Assembly: GCF_021531075.1 (NCBI RefSeq)
Contig: NZ_JADYTJ010000016.1
Coordinates: forward strand, 1 to 56,055
Origin: Bacteroides caecigallinarum
Lineage (GTDB): Bacteria; Bacteroidota; Bacteroidia; Bacteroidales; Bacteroidaceae
Length of the DNA stretch: 56,055 bases
Reading direction: 5' to 3'
Positions 8,896-17,988 of the stretch are shown piece by piece. The first letter of the stretch is position 1. Each line of letters begins with the position of its first letter. The translations under genes were made by a program, and so were the position numbers. The notes under the pieces are model-generated. The model saw only the letters and a list, made by a program, of their open reading frames with translations. It was not told the DNA's origin and did no database searches.

Positions 8896-9744
8896 TTATC
8901 CTTTATTTCTGTACTCCAACGGGCTCATTCCAACGTGTCGTTTAAAATACTTTCCGAAGAATGACATATTGGCAAAATTAAGAGAATCGGATATTGTCTG
9001 TATACTTAGTTGTGTGGATTTTAGTTGAGATTTGGCATCCATTATAACCATTGATGATATTATGTCGGCACATGTTTTTCCTGTTGACTGTTTCACTATC
9101 GAACATAAATGTGCATGTGTTATTCCAAGTTTTTCTGCATACCACGCCACATTTCTGTTGTCGTTATAATGCTGCATAACCATTTGTGTGAAAGCCTTGC
9201 ACAGCTGTTCGCTTTTTGAAGTGGAAACAGTTTCGTTGGCCGATTTCTTCTTATATAATAATGAAATACCCTTGTGTGTGTCAGTAAATATGTTGTGTGC
9301 TATTTCCGACTTAATCTTTTCATCGAAATATTCGTACATTTCAATCATAAGGTTGTAGTATTTCTCTGCCATTCTCGCTCCGGTTTCACTCAAAGTCATT
9401 TTAGGTTTTCGCATAGTGGAGTATATCGTGTCGAGCAATGTTTTTGCCTTGTCTTCACGTTCTACGTATTTCGATGAAAATCCGATAAAGAATATTTTCA
9501 GTTCTCCTTTCAGGTCCTTAATCTGAAAAATACTTCCAGGCATAAGCGTTATTATATCCTTTTCCCTTACAGTAATATTATTCAGGTTTACCGATGCCTC
9601 TATTTCACCTCCCATGCATAATGCGATAATTTCGCATTTCAGTCTGACCGGATAATTTTTGTATAATCCCAGAAGTTCCTTACTTATGTCTGTTCCTGCC
9701 AGCCAGTCCTCAGGTAGGTCGAATTTTGGTAATGCCTTGTCCAT
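8896..9744 (-). CDS. AraC-family transcriptional regulator
   Basis: A 282-residue protein with an N-terminal effector/dimerisation region (about 1-160, beta-rich) and a C-terminal pair of helix-turn-helix motifs. HTH1 is around NVAWYAEKLGITHAHLCSIVK; HTH2 and the family signature are in ISDSLNFANMSFFGKYFKRHVGMSPLEYR. No signal peptide or membrane segment is present, so it is a cytoplasmic DNA-binding regulator. It is divergent from the DUF4493 locus starting at 10002 and convergent with the GH78 remnant. Either could be its target; the intact neighbour is the better guess, but this is inference. Confidence 0.93.
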   Translation of the reverse strand: MDKALPKFDLPEDWLAGTDISKELLGLYKNYPVRLKCEIIALCMGGEIEASVNLNNITVREKDIITLMPGSIFQIKDLKGELKIFFIGFSSKYVEREDKAKTLLDTIYSTMRKPKMTLSETGARMAEKYYNLMIEMYEYFDEKIKSEIAHNIFTDTHKGISLLYKKKSANETVSTSKSEQLCKAFTQMVMQHYNDNRNVAWYAEKLGITHAHLCSIVKQSTGKTCADIISSMVIMDAKSQLKSTQLSIQTISDSLNFANMSFFGKYFKRHVGMSPLEYRNKG

Positions 9745-9770
9745 CTTTGTATTCTTTTTATGATACTATA

Positions 9771-9778
9771 CAAAGATA
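9771..9778 (-). promoter_or_regulatory. -7 box of the AraC-regulator promoter
   Basis: Reads TATCTTTG on the minus strand, matching TAnnTTTG, about 27 bases before the ATG at 9744. In the rest of the 257-base divergent gap I found no full-consensus box for the rightward DUF4493 operon; TTAATTTG near 9929 is a one-mismatch candidate. An activator-dependent promoter is therefore possible. Confidence 0.55.
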
Positions 9779-10001
9779 ATAAATTTGAAGTATAGACCAA
9801 TGCTTATATTAATAAAAGTCCATAAAATATTAAAAATAGACATTATTATGAATATGTGGGAAAAGCAAGATTTTAAGAATAGGCCAAAAATAACAAGAAT
9901 TGACCTTGTGAGATATGTTAAAAAGCAGTTAATTTGCAACGTGAAAATATGTAATTGGCATATTAATGTGAAACGTAATTGGAATATAATATTAAACTGA
10001 A

Positions 10002-10820
10002 ATGAAGAAGTTATTTAGTACAATTTTACTTGTTTGCGCATTATGCTTTGTAGCATCATGTTCTAAGTCTGATAATACAACATCGGACAAAACGCAGATT
10101 GTTGTAGATTTGAAGTCTGATATGTCGTTTAAGTCCTCTGGTGGAGGTGGCGCTTCGGCTGTTTCCCGTGCTATTGATGAGTCTGTTTATTCAGATATAA
10201 CAAATTATACAGTCAAACTTACAAAGGCTGATACGGGTGAGGAGGTTTATTCGGCTGTATATAGAGATTGGGCGTTGGCATACGAGGTTATTCCGGGTCA
10301 GCAATATAAACTGGAGGCTTATTATGGTGAAGCTTCTCCGGCAAGTTATGACAACCTTTATGTTTATGGAAGTGAAACTTTCAGTGTTCAGGCTGGTTCT
10401 ATAAAAAAAGTAGGATTTCAGTGCAAGCCGCAGGCTATAAAGGTTAACGTAGTATATTCTGATGATTTTTCGGAATATTTTTCTGACTGTATAGTAAGCA
10501 TCAAGACAAAACATATGGAAACAGCTACTACAATGAGTGTTGCAGAAGTTGGTAAAGACTTGTATTTACAGTCCGATGCTCAGGAGACAGTAGAGCTGGC
10601 ATTTGATATAAAAGATAAGAATGGCGAATCTGTTTCTCCTGAAGGGTTTACTAATACAAAACAGGTGACAGTTTCTTCACAAACTCTGTTGAAAATCAGC
10701 ATTAGTCCGAATGTGACAGAGGTAGAAGGCGGTGAATTTGGCATTAACATCACAGTTAATACCGATGTTGTGGATGAAGATGTAAATATTGAAATACCAA
10801 GCGATTTATTAAATAATTAA
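10002..10820 (+). CDS. DUF4493-like surface lipoprotein (locus gene 1)
   Basis: A 272-residue lipoprotein: signal peptide with lipobox FVASC, then SKSDN, where the acidic residue soon after the cysteine resembles the Bacteroidetes surface-export signal. The mature part is beta-rich, with a Gly/Ser stretch near residue 48, then the hallmark segments ITNYTVKLTKADTGE, YEVIPGQQYKLEAYYGE and SETFSVQAGSIKKVGFQCK seen in the other members of the locus. This is the DUF4493 pattern (PF14900), a family of unknown function. First gene of a seven-gene run, 10 bases before the next. Surface location is inference. Confidence 0.82.
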   Translation: MKKLFSTILLVCALCFVASCSKSDNTTSDKTQIVVDLKSDMSFKSSGGGGASAVSRAIDESVYSDITNYTVKLTKADTGEEVYSAVYRDWALAYEVIPGQQYKLEAYYGEASPASYDNLYVYGSETFSVQAGSIKKVGFQCKPQAIKVNVVYSDDFSEYFSDCIVSIKTKHMETATTMSVAEVGKDLYLQSDAQETVELAFDIKDKNGESVSPEGFTNTKQVTVSSQTLLKISISPNVTEVEGGEFGINITVNTDVVDEDVNIEIPSDLLNN

Positions 10821-10830
10821 TATAAGGAAT

Positions 10831-12171
10831 ATGAATAAGTTTTTATATACATTAGCATACATATTTGCATCCGGTGTAATTGTTACTTCGTGTGCAATGA
10901 AAGATGAACTGACAGGAAAAAGTGAGCATTATTCATACGGGGATTTGATTCTTAATGTTTCCAATAATGCTAAAACAGATGTCGATACAAGGACTGAATC
11001 TGAATATAACGGAAACAGACCGGGTGTTTTCCCTGCCGAAGAAACTGATATCAATAATTATACACTTTTTGTGCTTGATAAAGACGGTGTGGAACAGAAA
11101 AGTGGTTTGATTTCTGAACTAGGAAAGAACGGAGTCGTATCTCTTACACTTAGTGAAGGTGAATATACGGTCAAGGCATATAATTATGATGGAAGCAATG
11201 TAAATGTGTCCGAAAAACCTTTCTTTATGGGTAGTAGTACGATGAGTATAAAGGCTGCTACTACAACAGAGGTTGCTGTTCAGTGTAAGTTGCAAAATAT
11301 TGAAGTGGCATTCTCGTTGGGCCAGTCTTTTAAAGATAAATTTAAGGATGATTATACATTTACTGTTGACAATGGTGATGGCGTTTCTGTGATTATAAAT
11401 AAGGATAATGTAGACAAGAAATATTATCTTAAAGTTCCTCAGGACAAGTCTGCACTTAATGTATCGGTGAAAGCAACGACTATAGCAACAGATTTGGCGG
11501 AGGAACAACCTATACAGAGAAACTATAAGATAACAAAACCAGCAGATGCTGAAGGTGGAACTACATTGGCTGCTGGAGATGCATTCCTGATTAATATTAC
11601 AGAGGACGGTTCTTCTTCGTCTTATATAGATTTTACTATGACTGTGGATTTCACATTTACCGAACATGACGAGGTGATAACTATTCCTGTAGAAGAAATT
11701 ACTTTTAATCCAGGAGAGCCTACAGATCCCGAAGAACCGACAGATCCTGAAGCTGCTATTACTTTTGAGGGATTACCGGCTGAATATACAAATCCTGCTC
11801 AAAGTGCGACTCCTGTTGTTGTAACTATAAAAGCCACAAACTCAATTGAAAACCTTTATGTTACTATAAGTAGTGATAATCAAGGATTTATGAGTACGTT
11901 GACAGGCTTTGGACTTGGACAAAAATTTGATATAGCAAATCCTGGAGAACTAGAACCTGTTCTTACTGGTTCGTTGGAAGACCAAACAGGTATAGGGTTG
12001 TTGAAACCAGGTCAAAGTGTAAAGGGTGAAACTCAATTTGTTTTTGATGTTACAGAATTCATGGAATTACTACCGCTATATGGCGCAAGTAATAATGTTT
12101 TTTCTATCGAAGTTGTTGATACCAAGGGAAATAACAAGGGTGGAGATCTAAAAATTATAATTACTGATTGA
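10831..12171 (+). CDS. DUF4493-like surface lipoprotein with Pro/Glu linker (locus gene 2)
   Basis: A 446-residue lipoprotein with lipobox IVTSC followed by AMKDE. The N-terminal DUF4493-like part (about 35-280) repeats the scheme INNYTLFVLDKDG, LSEGEYTVKAYNYDG, GSSTMSIKAATTTEVAVQCK. A short repetitive linker, EPTDPEEPTDPE near residues 294-306, leads to a separate C-terminal beta domain of about 140 residues that I do not recognise. The following gene begins at the stop codon, so translation is probably coupled. Confidence 0.8.
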   Translation: MNKFLYTLAYIFASGVIVTSCAMKDELTGKSEHYSYGDLILNVSNNAKTDVDTRTESEYNGNRPGVFPAEETDINNYTLFVLDKDGVEQKSGLISELGKNGVVSLTLSEGEYTVKAYNYDGSNVNVSEKPFFMGSSTMSIKAATTTEVAVQCKLQNIEVAFSLGQSFKDKFKDDYTFTVDNGDGVSVIINKDNVDKKYYLKVPQDKSALNVSVKATTIATDLAEEQPIQRNYKITKPADAEGGTTLAAGDAFLINITEDGSSSSYIDFTMTVDFTFTEHDEVITIPVEEITFNPGEPTDPEEPTDPEAAITFEGLPAEYTNPAQSATPVVVTIKATNSIENLYVTISSDNQGFMSTLTGFGLGQKFDIANPGELEPVLTGSLEDQTGIGLLKPGQSVKGETQFVFDVTEFMELLPLYGASNNVFSIEVVDTKGNNKGGDLKIIITD

Positions 12172-12182
12172 TTAAACAGACT

Positions 12183-13874
12183 ATGACTATGATTGCAAAA
12201 AAATATTTATATATAAGTATTGGCATGATGTTTTGTATGATTTCATGTCAATTTGAAGATATGAATATGAATCAAGGTGAAGGGTATATTCAGTTATCTT
12301 CTGTAGGTATTAATAAGTCCATTACATCCCGTTCCGGAAATGAAGTTATGTCTGTTAAAATAACAAGTGTTGATGGCATAGTCTTTAAAGAGGCTGATGA
12401 TTGGACAGAGTTGCAAGGCGAATCATTTCTAGTTCCTGCAGGTGGAGAATATACTGTAGAGGCATATTCTGCTAATAAAACACTTGCTGAAGGTTTTGAT
12501 GCCCAGCCATATTATAGCGGAAGTGAGAAACTTACTGTAAAAGCAAATACTTCATATACAGTAGAAGTGGAATGTAAGTTGGCACAAAGTTTGGTTAAAG
12601 TTTCATATTCGGATAATTTTAAGTCACATTTCTCGGATTATTCCGCTACGGTAACAGGAAGTGAAGGAACAAACATTGTTTTTGCCGGAGATGAAACTCG
12701 TGAGGCTTATGTAAAACCGGGACAACCATTGAATGTCAATTTGACTTTGACTCCAAATGGTGGTCAGCCGACAGAACTCAATAAACAGATAACAGAGAAT
12801 GCTTTGGCTGCTTACAGGTATAATGTTAATTTTGATGTCAATACAGACGGTAATGGCAATATTACTGTGTCAGTTGATGTTAACCGTAATGAATACGAAG
12901 TGACACTGGGTGTTCCACTCAAACCGGATGGTGTTTCTACTGTTGCAGTTGCAGGAGATGCAACCAAAGTTTGGGGTAAATTTGCATCAGTGTCAGGATT
13001 GTGTACACTGGTTGATCCGTCAGATCCTATAGAATTTAAATATAAGAAAACTAATGATGCTGATTGGCTGTCTATACCTGCACAAAAAGTGGAGGGAACA
13101 GACTATGAATATACTGCAAAACTTACATCTCTTGATTTCGGTACAGAATATGAATATAAGATGGTATGCGGAGATAAAGAAGGAGAAGTTTTAACATTCA
13201 CTACAGAAAAATATATAGAAATACCTAATTTGAATTTCGATACATGGAGTCAAAATGGTAAAAATTGGTTTGCCAATGCTGATGCAGCTGATAGCTATTG
13301 GGCTACTGGAAATACTGGTGTAACTTCTTTCTTGGCAGGTAGTAATGATCCTATAACAACTCGTTCTGATGAATCTGTTTCAGGTTATGCCGCAGAAATG
13401 CATACTATAACAGGAATAACTCTAGTAGGTGCTGCTTCTGGTAATTTATTTATAGGAAGTTACAAAACGAATATGATGAACCCTTCAGCAAGTGTTTCAT
13501 TTGGACGTCCATATTCAGGGGCAAGACCAACATCTTTAAAGGGATATTATAAATATTATCCTAAACAAATTTCAAATGGTGGAACAGTTCCTGGTGATTT
13601 AACAACTGATGAATGTAATATTTATTTGAAATTGTGGGATTCGGATGGTAATGAAATTGGTTTTGGTGAGTTCGTTGGAAAGGAACAAGTTGATATTTAT
13701 ACTCCTTTTGAATTTAAAATTACATACTCAAAAACAGATAAAGTTCCAGCAAAGATTGCAATAGTAGCTACTTCAAGTCATTATGGTGGTGTATTTAATG
13801 GATCAAAAGTTGTGGGTCAGGTAGGTGCTGGAAGTCAACTTTTTGTAGATGAATTTAGTTTGTCATACGAATAA
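12183..13874 (+). CDS. DUF4493-like, Fn3-like, PCMD-domain lipoprotein (locus gene 3)
   Basis: I chose the ATG at 12183 (563 residues); a TTG at 12168 and an ATG at 12189 are alternatives. The order of parts is: lipobox CMISC, a DUF4493-like domain to about residue 225, a fibronectin-III-like domain (about 240-340, with TEYEYKMVCG), then a C-terminal domain beginning IPNLNFDTWS and ending GSQLFVDEFSLSYE. The last part matches the putative carbohydrate metabolism domain (PCMD, PF13201), a beta-sandwich suspected to bind or act on glycans. That C-terminal half is strongly similar to gene 5 of the locus. Glycan binding is inference. Confidence 0.8.
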   Translation: MTMIAKKYLYISIGMMFCMISCQFEDMNMNQGEGYIQLSSVGINKSITSRSGNEVMSVKITSVDGIVFKEADDWTELQGESFLVPAGGEYTVEAYSANKTLAEGFDAQPYYSGSEKLTVKANTSYTVEVECKLAQSLVKVSYSDNFKSHFSDYSATVTGSEGTNIVFAGDETREAYVKPGQPLNVNLTLTPNGGQPTELNKQITENALAAYRYNVNFDVNTDGNGNITVSVDVNRNEYEVTLGVPLKPDGVSTVAVAGDATKVWGKFASVSGLCTLVDPSDPIEFKYKKTNDADWLSIPAQKVEGTDYEYTAKLTSLDFGTEYEYKMVCGDKEGEVLTFTTEKYIEIPNLNFDTWSQNGKNWFANADAADSYWATGNTGVTSFLAGSNDPITTRSDESVSGYAAEMHTITGITLVGAASGNLFIGSYKTNMMNPSASVSFGRPYSGARPTSLKGYYKYYPKQISNGGTVPGDLTTDECNIYLKLWDSDGNEIGFGEFVGKEQVDIYTPFEFKITYSKTDKVPAKIAIVATSSHYGGVFNGSKVVGQVGAGSQLFVDEFSLSYE

Positions 13875-13877
13875 TTT

Positions 13878-14606
13878 ATGCGAAAAATAATATTGATTTT
13901 GTTGACCTTCATGTGCGTGGCTTATAGCCATGCACGTGGAGGTTTTGATAGAAATATTCAAGGCTCTCTTTTTGTACCGAAAGGAACATGGTCTAGCGGA
14001 TTGTCTTTTTCATATATGGAGTTGGAAAGCGATAACTATAAGTTCCTTATATTGGATAAGGCAGGAGGAGAGGCCTATACATTTAAAATCAGCCCACATG
14101 CTTCTTATTTTTTTACAGACAATATAAGTGCAGGTTTAAGGGTACAATACAATAGAACTTTTGCTTATATAGGTAATATTGATTTGAATTTGGGAGATGA
14201 TTTGAGTTTTGGTATAAAGGACTATGGATATCTGGAACATGGAATCTCAACCTCAGGTTTCATTAGGACATACATGGGACTTGGTAATAGTAAAGTTTTT
14301 GGTTTTTTCAATGAATTAGGTCTCACATATGGATATAGTCAAGGGAAGAACTATTCAGGAACAGGAAATGATTTGACTGGTACATACCAGAAAGTAAATA
14401 AATTCCAGATTAGTGCAACTCCAGGTTTGACAGCATTTGTTACTAACAATTTGGCTGTTGAGGTTTCAATAGATGTACTTGGATTGGACTTTCAATGGGT
14501 AGAACAGGTTACAAACCAGGTGGAAAAGGGTTCTTTCAGGAAAAGTTCCGCCAATTTTAAAATTAATATATTTTCTGTCAATATAGGCTTGTGTACTTAT
14601 TTCTAA
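13878..14606 (+). CDS. Outer-membrane beta-barrel protein (locus gene 4)
   Basis: A 242-residue protein with a signal peptide (MRKIILILLTFMCVAYSHA) and no lipobox. It then shows about eight to ten amphipathic strands with aromatic girdles (WSSGLSFSYMELES, ISAGLRVQYNRTF, FGFFNELGLTYGYSQG, NIFSVNIGLCTYF) and a C-terminal Phe, as in small outer-membrane barrels. It sits between the two PCMD lipoprotein genes with gaps of 3 and 6 bases. It could anchor the surface proteins, but nothing in the sequence proves this. Confidence 0.8.
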   Translation: MRKIILILLTFMCVAYSHARGGFDRNIQGSLFVPKGTWSSGLSFSYMELESDNYKFLILDKAGGEAYTFKISPHASYFFTDNISAGLRVQYNRTFAYIGNIDLNLGDDLSFGIKDYGYLEHGISTSGFIRTYMGLGNSKVFGFFNELGLTYGYSQGKNYSGTGNDLTGTYQKVNKFQISATPGLTAFVTNNLAVEVSIDVLGLDFQWVEQVTNQVEKGSFRKSSANFKINIFSVNIGLCTYF

Positions 14607-14612
14607 ATATAT

Positions 14613-16214
14613 ATGTATATGGTTCATAGAATTTTAAAATTTGCAATATTCGGTTTTATAGCAATAGCAGCTTGTTCTTGTGTAAAGAATGACCTGCCAT
14701 ATCCATATATAGAAAGCGTCATAGAGGAAATAGGCGTTTATGATATGAAAGGTGAGCCGGTGATAGATGCGGCTTCCAATACGGTTAGTATTACTGTAGG
14801 AGAACTGGCAGATGTTTCGAAACTCCAGATAACAAAGTTGAAGGTGTCTGAAGATGCTGAAATTATACCAGATAAGGATGCATGTGCCAGTTTCGAACAA
14901 TTTCCAAATAAAAGTTTTGCTTCGCTTGATGAGTTGCCTGCAAATGCAAATACTGTAGTTGATTTCACTAAGACTGTGAGATTTGTATTGAAAACCTATC
15001 AGGAGCATGTGTGGAATATAAAGGTAACGCAGGAAATTGACAGGGTAGTTGAAGTGGAAAAACAGGTTGGAAGTGCATTGATAGATCCACAAAGTAAGAT
15101 TGCAATAATTTATGTGGAAAAGGAAACTTCTCTAGATGATATTCATATCAATAAATTGCAACTTGAGGGAGAGAGTGCTGAAGCTAGACCAGATCCGACT
15201 ACAGTAACTGATTTTACGCGTCCACGTACGTTTGAGTTTTATAGGAATGACGTATTGGTTTCAACATGGATTGTAGACGTACAACCTTCTGTGGTTCTTT
15301 CAACTCCAGTAAGTGCTAATGCGTGGGCTACTAAAGTTTCTCTTTATGGGGAAATGAAAAGTGGTGCAACTCCTTCGGTGGAGTATAAGAAAACTACTGA
15401 TTCTGAATGGAGCGTTTTGCCTGCAGAAAATATAGAAGTAGCCCAAACTTCTTTTACTGCTGAACTGGAAGGGCTTGAGAATGGTACAGAATATCAGTGG
15501 CGAATACTTGTTGACGGCGAATATAGCGAGACGGTAGCTTTTACAACTGAGAAGATTATAGAAATACCAAATTTGAATTTCGATACTTGGAGTCAGAGTG
15601 GAAAGAACTGGTTTGCTAATGGTGATAATGCTGACAGTTATTGGGCTACAGGTAATACCGGAGTGACATCAACATTAGCTGGTGGAAAAGATCCGATAAC
15701 GACACGTTCTTCTGATGCTGTAAATGGATATGCAGCTGAGATGCATACAATAACAGGTATAACGTTGGTTGGAACTGCTTCAGGTAACTTGTTTATTGGA
15801 AGTTATAAAACTAATATGAGTAATCCTTCTGCCAGTGTTACTTTTGGAAGAGAATATGATGGAGCAAGACCTACAAAACTGAAAGGTTTTTATAAATATA
15901 AGTCAATGCCAATTACAGCCGGCACCAAACCCGGAAACCTGCAAAATGATGAGTGCCACATATATATGAGATTATGGGATGCGAGCGGTAAGGAGATTGC
16001 ATATGGTGAGTTTGTTGGAACAGAAACAGTAACAGAATACACTCCTTTTGAGTTTAATTTGGAATACAATGATAACGTGACGAAACCTGCCAAAATAACA
16101 ATAGTAGCTACATCAAGTCATTATGGAGGAGAGTTTGAAGGTGTTAAAGTAGTTGGACAGGTAGGTGAAGGTAGTACATTGTGGGTTGATGAATTTGAAT
16201 TAAGTTATGAATAA
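14613..16214 (+). CDS. PCMD-domain lipoprotein with tandem N-terminal beta domains (locus gene 5)
   Basis: A 533-residue lipoprotein; Cys21 or Cys23 in AACSC is lipidated. Instead of DUF4493 it has two tandem beta domains (about 30-135 and 140-225), each ending in a DFT...V.W.V.V pattern (VVDFTKTVRFVLKTYQEHVW, VTDFTRPRTFEFY), resembling DUF5018-type repeats. An Fn3-like domain (about 230-318) and a PCMD domain (IPNLNFDTWSQ to FELSYE) follow. The Fn3 and PCMD parts closely match gene 3 in protein sequence, while codons differ at many synonymous sites, so the duplication is not recent. Its end overlaps gene 6. Confidence 0.8.
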   Translation: MYMVHRILKFAIFGFIAIAACSCVKNDLPYPYIESVIEEIGVYDMKGEPVIDAASNTVSITVGELADVSKLQITKLKVSEDAEIIPDKDACASFEQFPNKSFASLDELPANANTVVDFTKTVRFVLKTYQEHVWNIKVTQEIDRVVEVEKQVGSALIDPQSKIAIIYVEKETSLDDIHINKLQLEGESAEARPDPTTVTDFTRPRTFEFYRNDVLVSTWIVDVQPSVVLSTPVSANAWATKVSLYGEMKSGATPSVEYKKTTDSEWSVLPAENIEVAQTSFTAELEGLENGTEYQWRILVDGEYSETVAFTTEKIIEIPNLNFDTWSQSGKNWFANGDNADSYWATGNTGVTSTLAGGKDPITTRSSDAVNGYAAEMHTITGITLVGTASGNLFIGSYKTNMSNPSASVTFGREYDGARPTKLKGFYKYKSMPITAGTKPGNLQNDECHIYMRLWDASGKEIAYGEFVGTETVTEYTPFEFNLEYNDNVTKPAKITIVATSSHYGGEFEGVKVVGQVGEGSTLWVDEFELSYE

Positions 16215-17979
16215 AGAAAAAACAATTATACACATGAGAAGGATAGTACAACAAGTAATAGTGTTGCTCACTCTTTGTTGGATGATGCCAAGCTGTTCTG
16301 ATGAAACTTTTAATTATGAAAGTGGAGAAGGAACTGGGTATTTGTGTCTGACATTAGGAAAGGTAGATGTGGAATTTTCATCTTCTACAAGAGCTGAAAC
16401 TGTTTCCCTTCCGGATGAACTGATTCCGGCTACAGCTGATTTCATGGTAGATATTCAAAAGGATGGGAACTCTATTGAAGGATTCCCTAAAAAATATAGT
16501 GATATAACAGGAGAAATGGAGCTGGCAGTTGGTTCGTATACAGTTAAAGCTGAATTTGGAGAGAATAACCTGATACAGGAATCACCATATTTCTCAGGAA
16601 CTTCCACTGTGCAAATCTTACCAGGTAAACCTACAACTTTGGATTTACAAGTGGCATTGGCAAATGCTATGTTAGTGCCTGCTGTAAGTGAAAGTCTGCA
16701 AAAGCATTACAATGCATGGACATTGAAAACTAAAGTAGGAGAAACTAGCATGACATTGGCTGATAATGATAATATTGATGGGTATTTATTCGTACAAGCA
16801 GGGCAATCGGTTAATGCTTTGTTTGAAGGCACTAACCTGTTGGATAAACAAACATCGCATGAGTGGACTGTTATTTCATCGGCCGAAGCTCGTACTAAAT
16901 ATGTTATTCAATGTGATCCGGACTTGTCGGTATTTTCTAATATACAATTGACTGCTACTGCTACACATACTTATACGGAAGAAATATTGACTGGTACAGA
17001 TGTGGTTTTGAATATCAACTCAAATGGAGCTCCCCTGGAACTGATTGACAGTTGGGATATCAAACTATCATATAATGGTACTCCTATAAGAACATATACT
17101 GCAAAACCAGAAAATGGAATTTTAATGACTGTTACAGATGGATGGCCGTATGTTCCGCAGGGAAGTACGTTTTCGGCATCTATTCATTTGCAGACAGGGG
17201 AAACATTTGATCTTTCATCATCTATTTTAAATGAAATACCTCTACCTGAATTTACTACAACAGTATTTGGAAATACAAGTTATTCTGTTTATAAAAATTC
17301 AGGAGCTGAAACCGCTAATACAAAGGATGGTTCAAGTATTTTTGATATCAATGCAGAGCCAAGTATAGATTCAAAAATTTTGAATAATCCTAATTATTCT
17401 AATATTTTAAATGTTGAGTATAAGACTGATAGTGGTAAGAATTCAGGTGTATTGCCGTATGGAGAAGTTGCGCAGTTTAATTCTTTAGCTTGGCAACAGC
17501 ATAATTTGTCTGCTATTGTTTCTTTTGATGGTGTAAAAAAAGAATCATCGCAGTTAGCATGTCATGTTACGGGATTGCCATATGTTCCTTCAGCTATGAT
17601 TGAAGCAGACTGGGAATTTGCAAGTTGGAATTGTAAATTTGATAATGGTACAATACAATTAGGAGGTGTTAGAGGATCCGGAGAATGTACTGCGACATCT
17701 AAAATCGTATTTTATGTTCCAGACAATGTAAGTGTGAAATTAAATACTAATGTCACCATAAAGGCAACACAAATAATATGGTGGCAAAATACAACATTCA
17801 CTGTTCGAGTTAATGGGACTGAAATAATATCACAAGGAAGTAATAAAACGGAAAAAAATTATTCGTTATCTGGAGTTGGAACATTTTCTCCGGGAGCATA
17901 TGAGGTGAAGTTAAACAGTTCATACGAGGCTGCAGATCCTTGGTCAAAAGTTCATACTTTACATATATTATATAATTAA
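16207..17979 (+). CDS. DUF4493-like surface lipoprotein (locus gene 6)
   Basis: A 590-residue lipoprotein whose ATG overlaps the stop of gene 5; an ATG at 16234 is an alternative start. The signal ends in MMPSC followed by SDE. Residues about 35-260 carry the DUF4493 scheme (PATADFMVDIQKDG, AVGSYTVKAEFGENN, TSTVQILPGKPTTLDLQ). The remainder is a long beta-rich region, closing with a Trp-rich domain (ADWEFASWNCKFDNG, QIIWWQNTTF) unlike the endings of the other genes. The ending may have its own ligand, but no family is recognised. Confidence 0.78.
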   Translation: MNKEKTIIHMRRIVQQVIVLLTLCWMMPSCSDETFNYESGEGTGYLCLTLGKVDVEFSSSTRAETVSLPDELIPATADFMVDIQKDGNSIEGFPKKYSDITGEMELAVGSYTVKAEFGENNLIQESPYFSGTSTVQILPGKPTTLDLQVALANAMLVPAVSESLQKHYNAWTLKTKVGETSMTLADNDNIDGYLFVQAGQSVNALFEGTNLLDKQTSHEWTVISSAEARTKYVIQCDPDLSVFSNIQLTATATHTYTEEILTGTDVVLNINSNGAPLELIDSWDIKLSYNGTPIRTYTAKPENGILMTVTDGWPYVPQGSTFSASIHLQTGETFDLSSSILNEIPLPEFTTTVFGNTSYSVYKNSGAETANTKDGSSIFDINAEPSIDSKILNNPNYSNILNVEYKTDSGKNSGVLPYGEVAQFNSLAWQQHNLSAIVSFDGVKKESSQLACHVTGLPYVPSAMIEADWEFASWNCKFDNGTIQLGGVRGSGECTATSKIVFYVPDNVSVKLNTNVTIKATQIIWWQNTTFTVRVNGTEIISQGSNKTEKNYSLSGVGTFSPGAYEVKLNSSYEAADPWSKVHTLHILYN

Positions 17980-17988
17980 TAATAGATT

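Noticed and set aside
9785..10000. 71-codon plus-strand frame before the DUF4493 operon
   Set aside because: Composition is typical of random AT-rich DNA, it has no ribosome-binding site, and it overlaps the regulatory gap.
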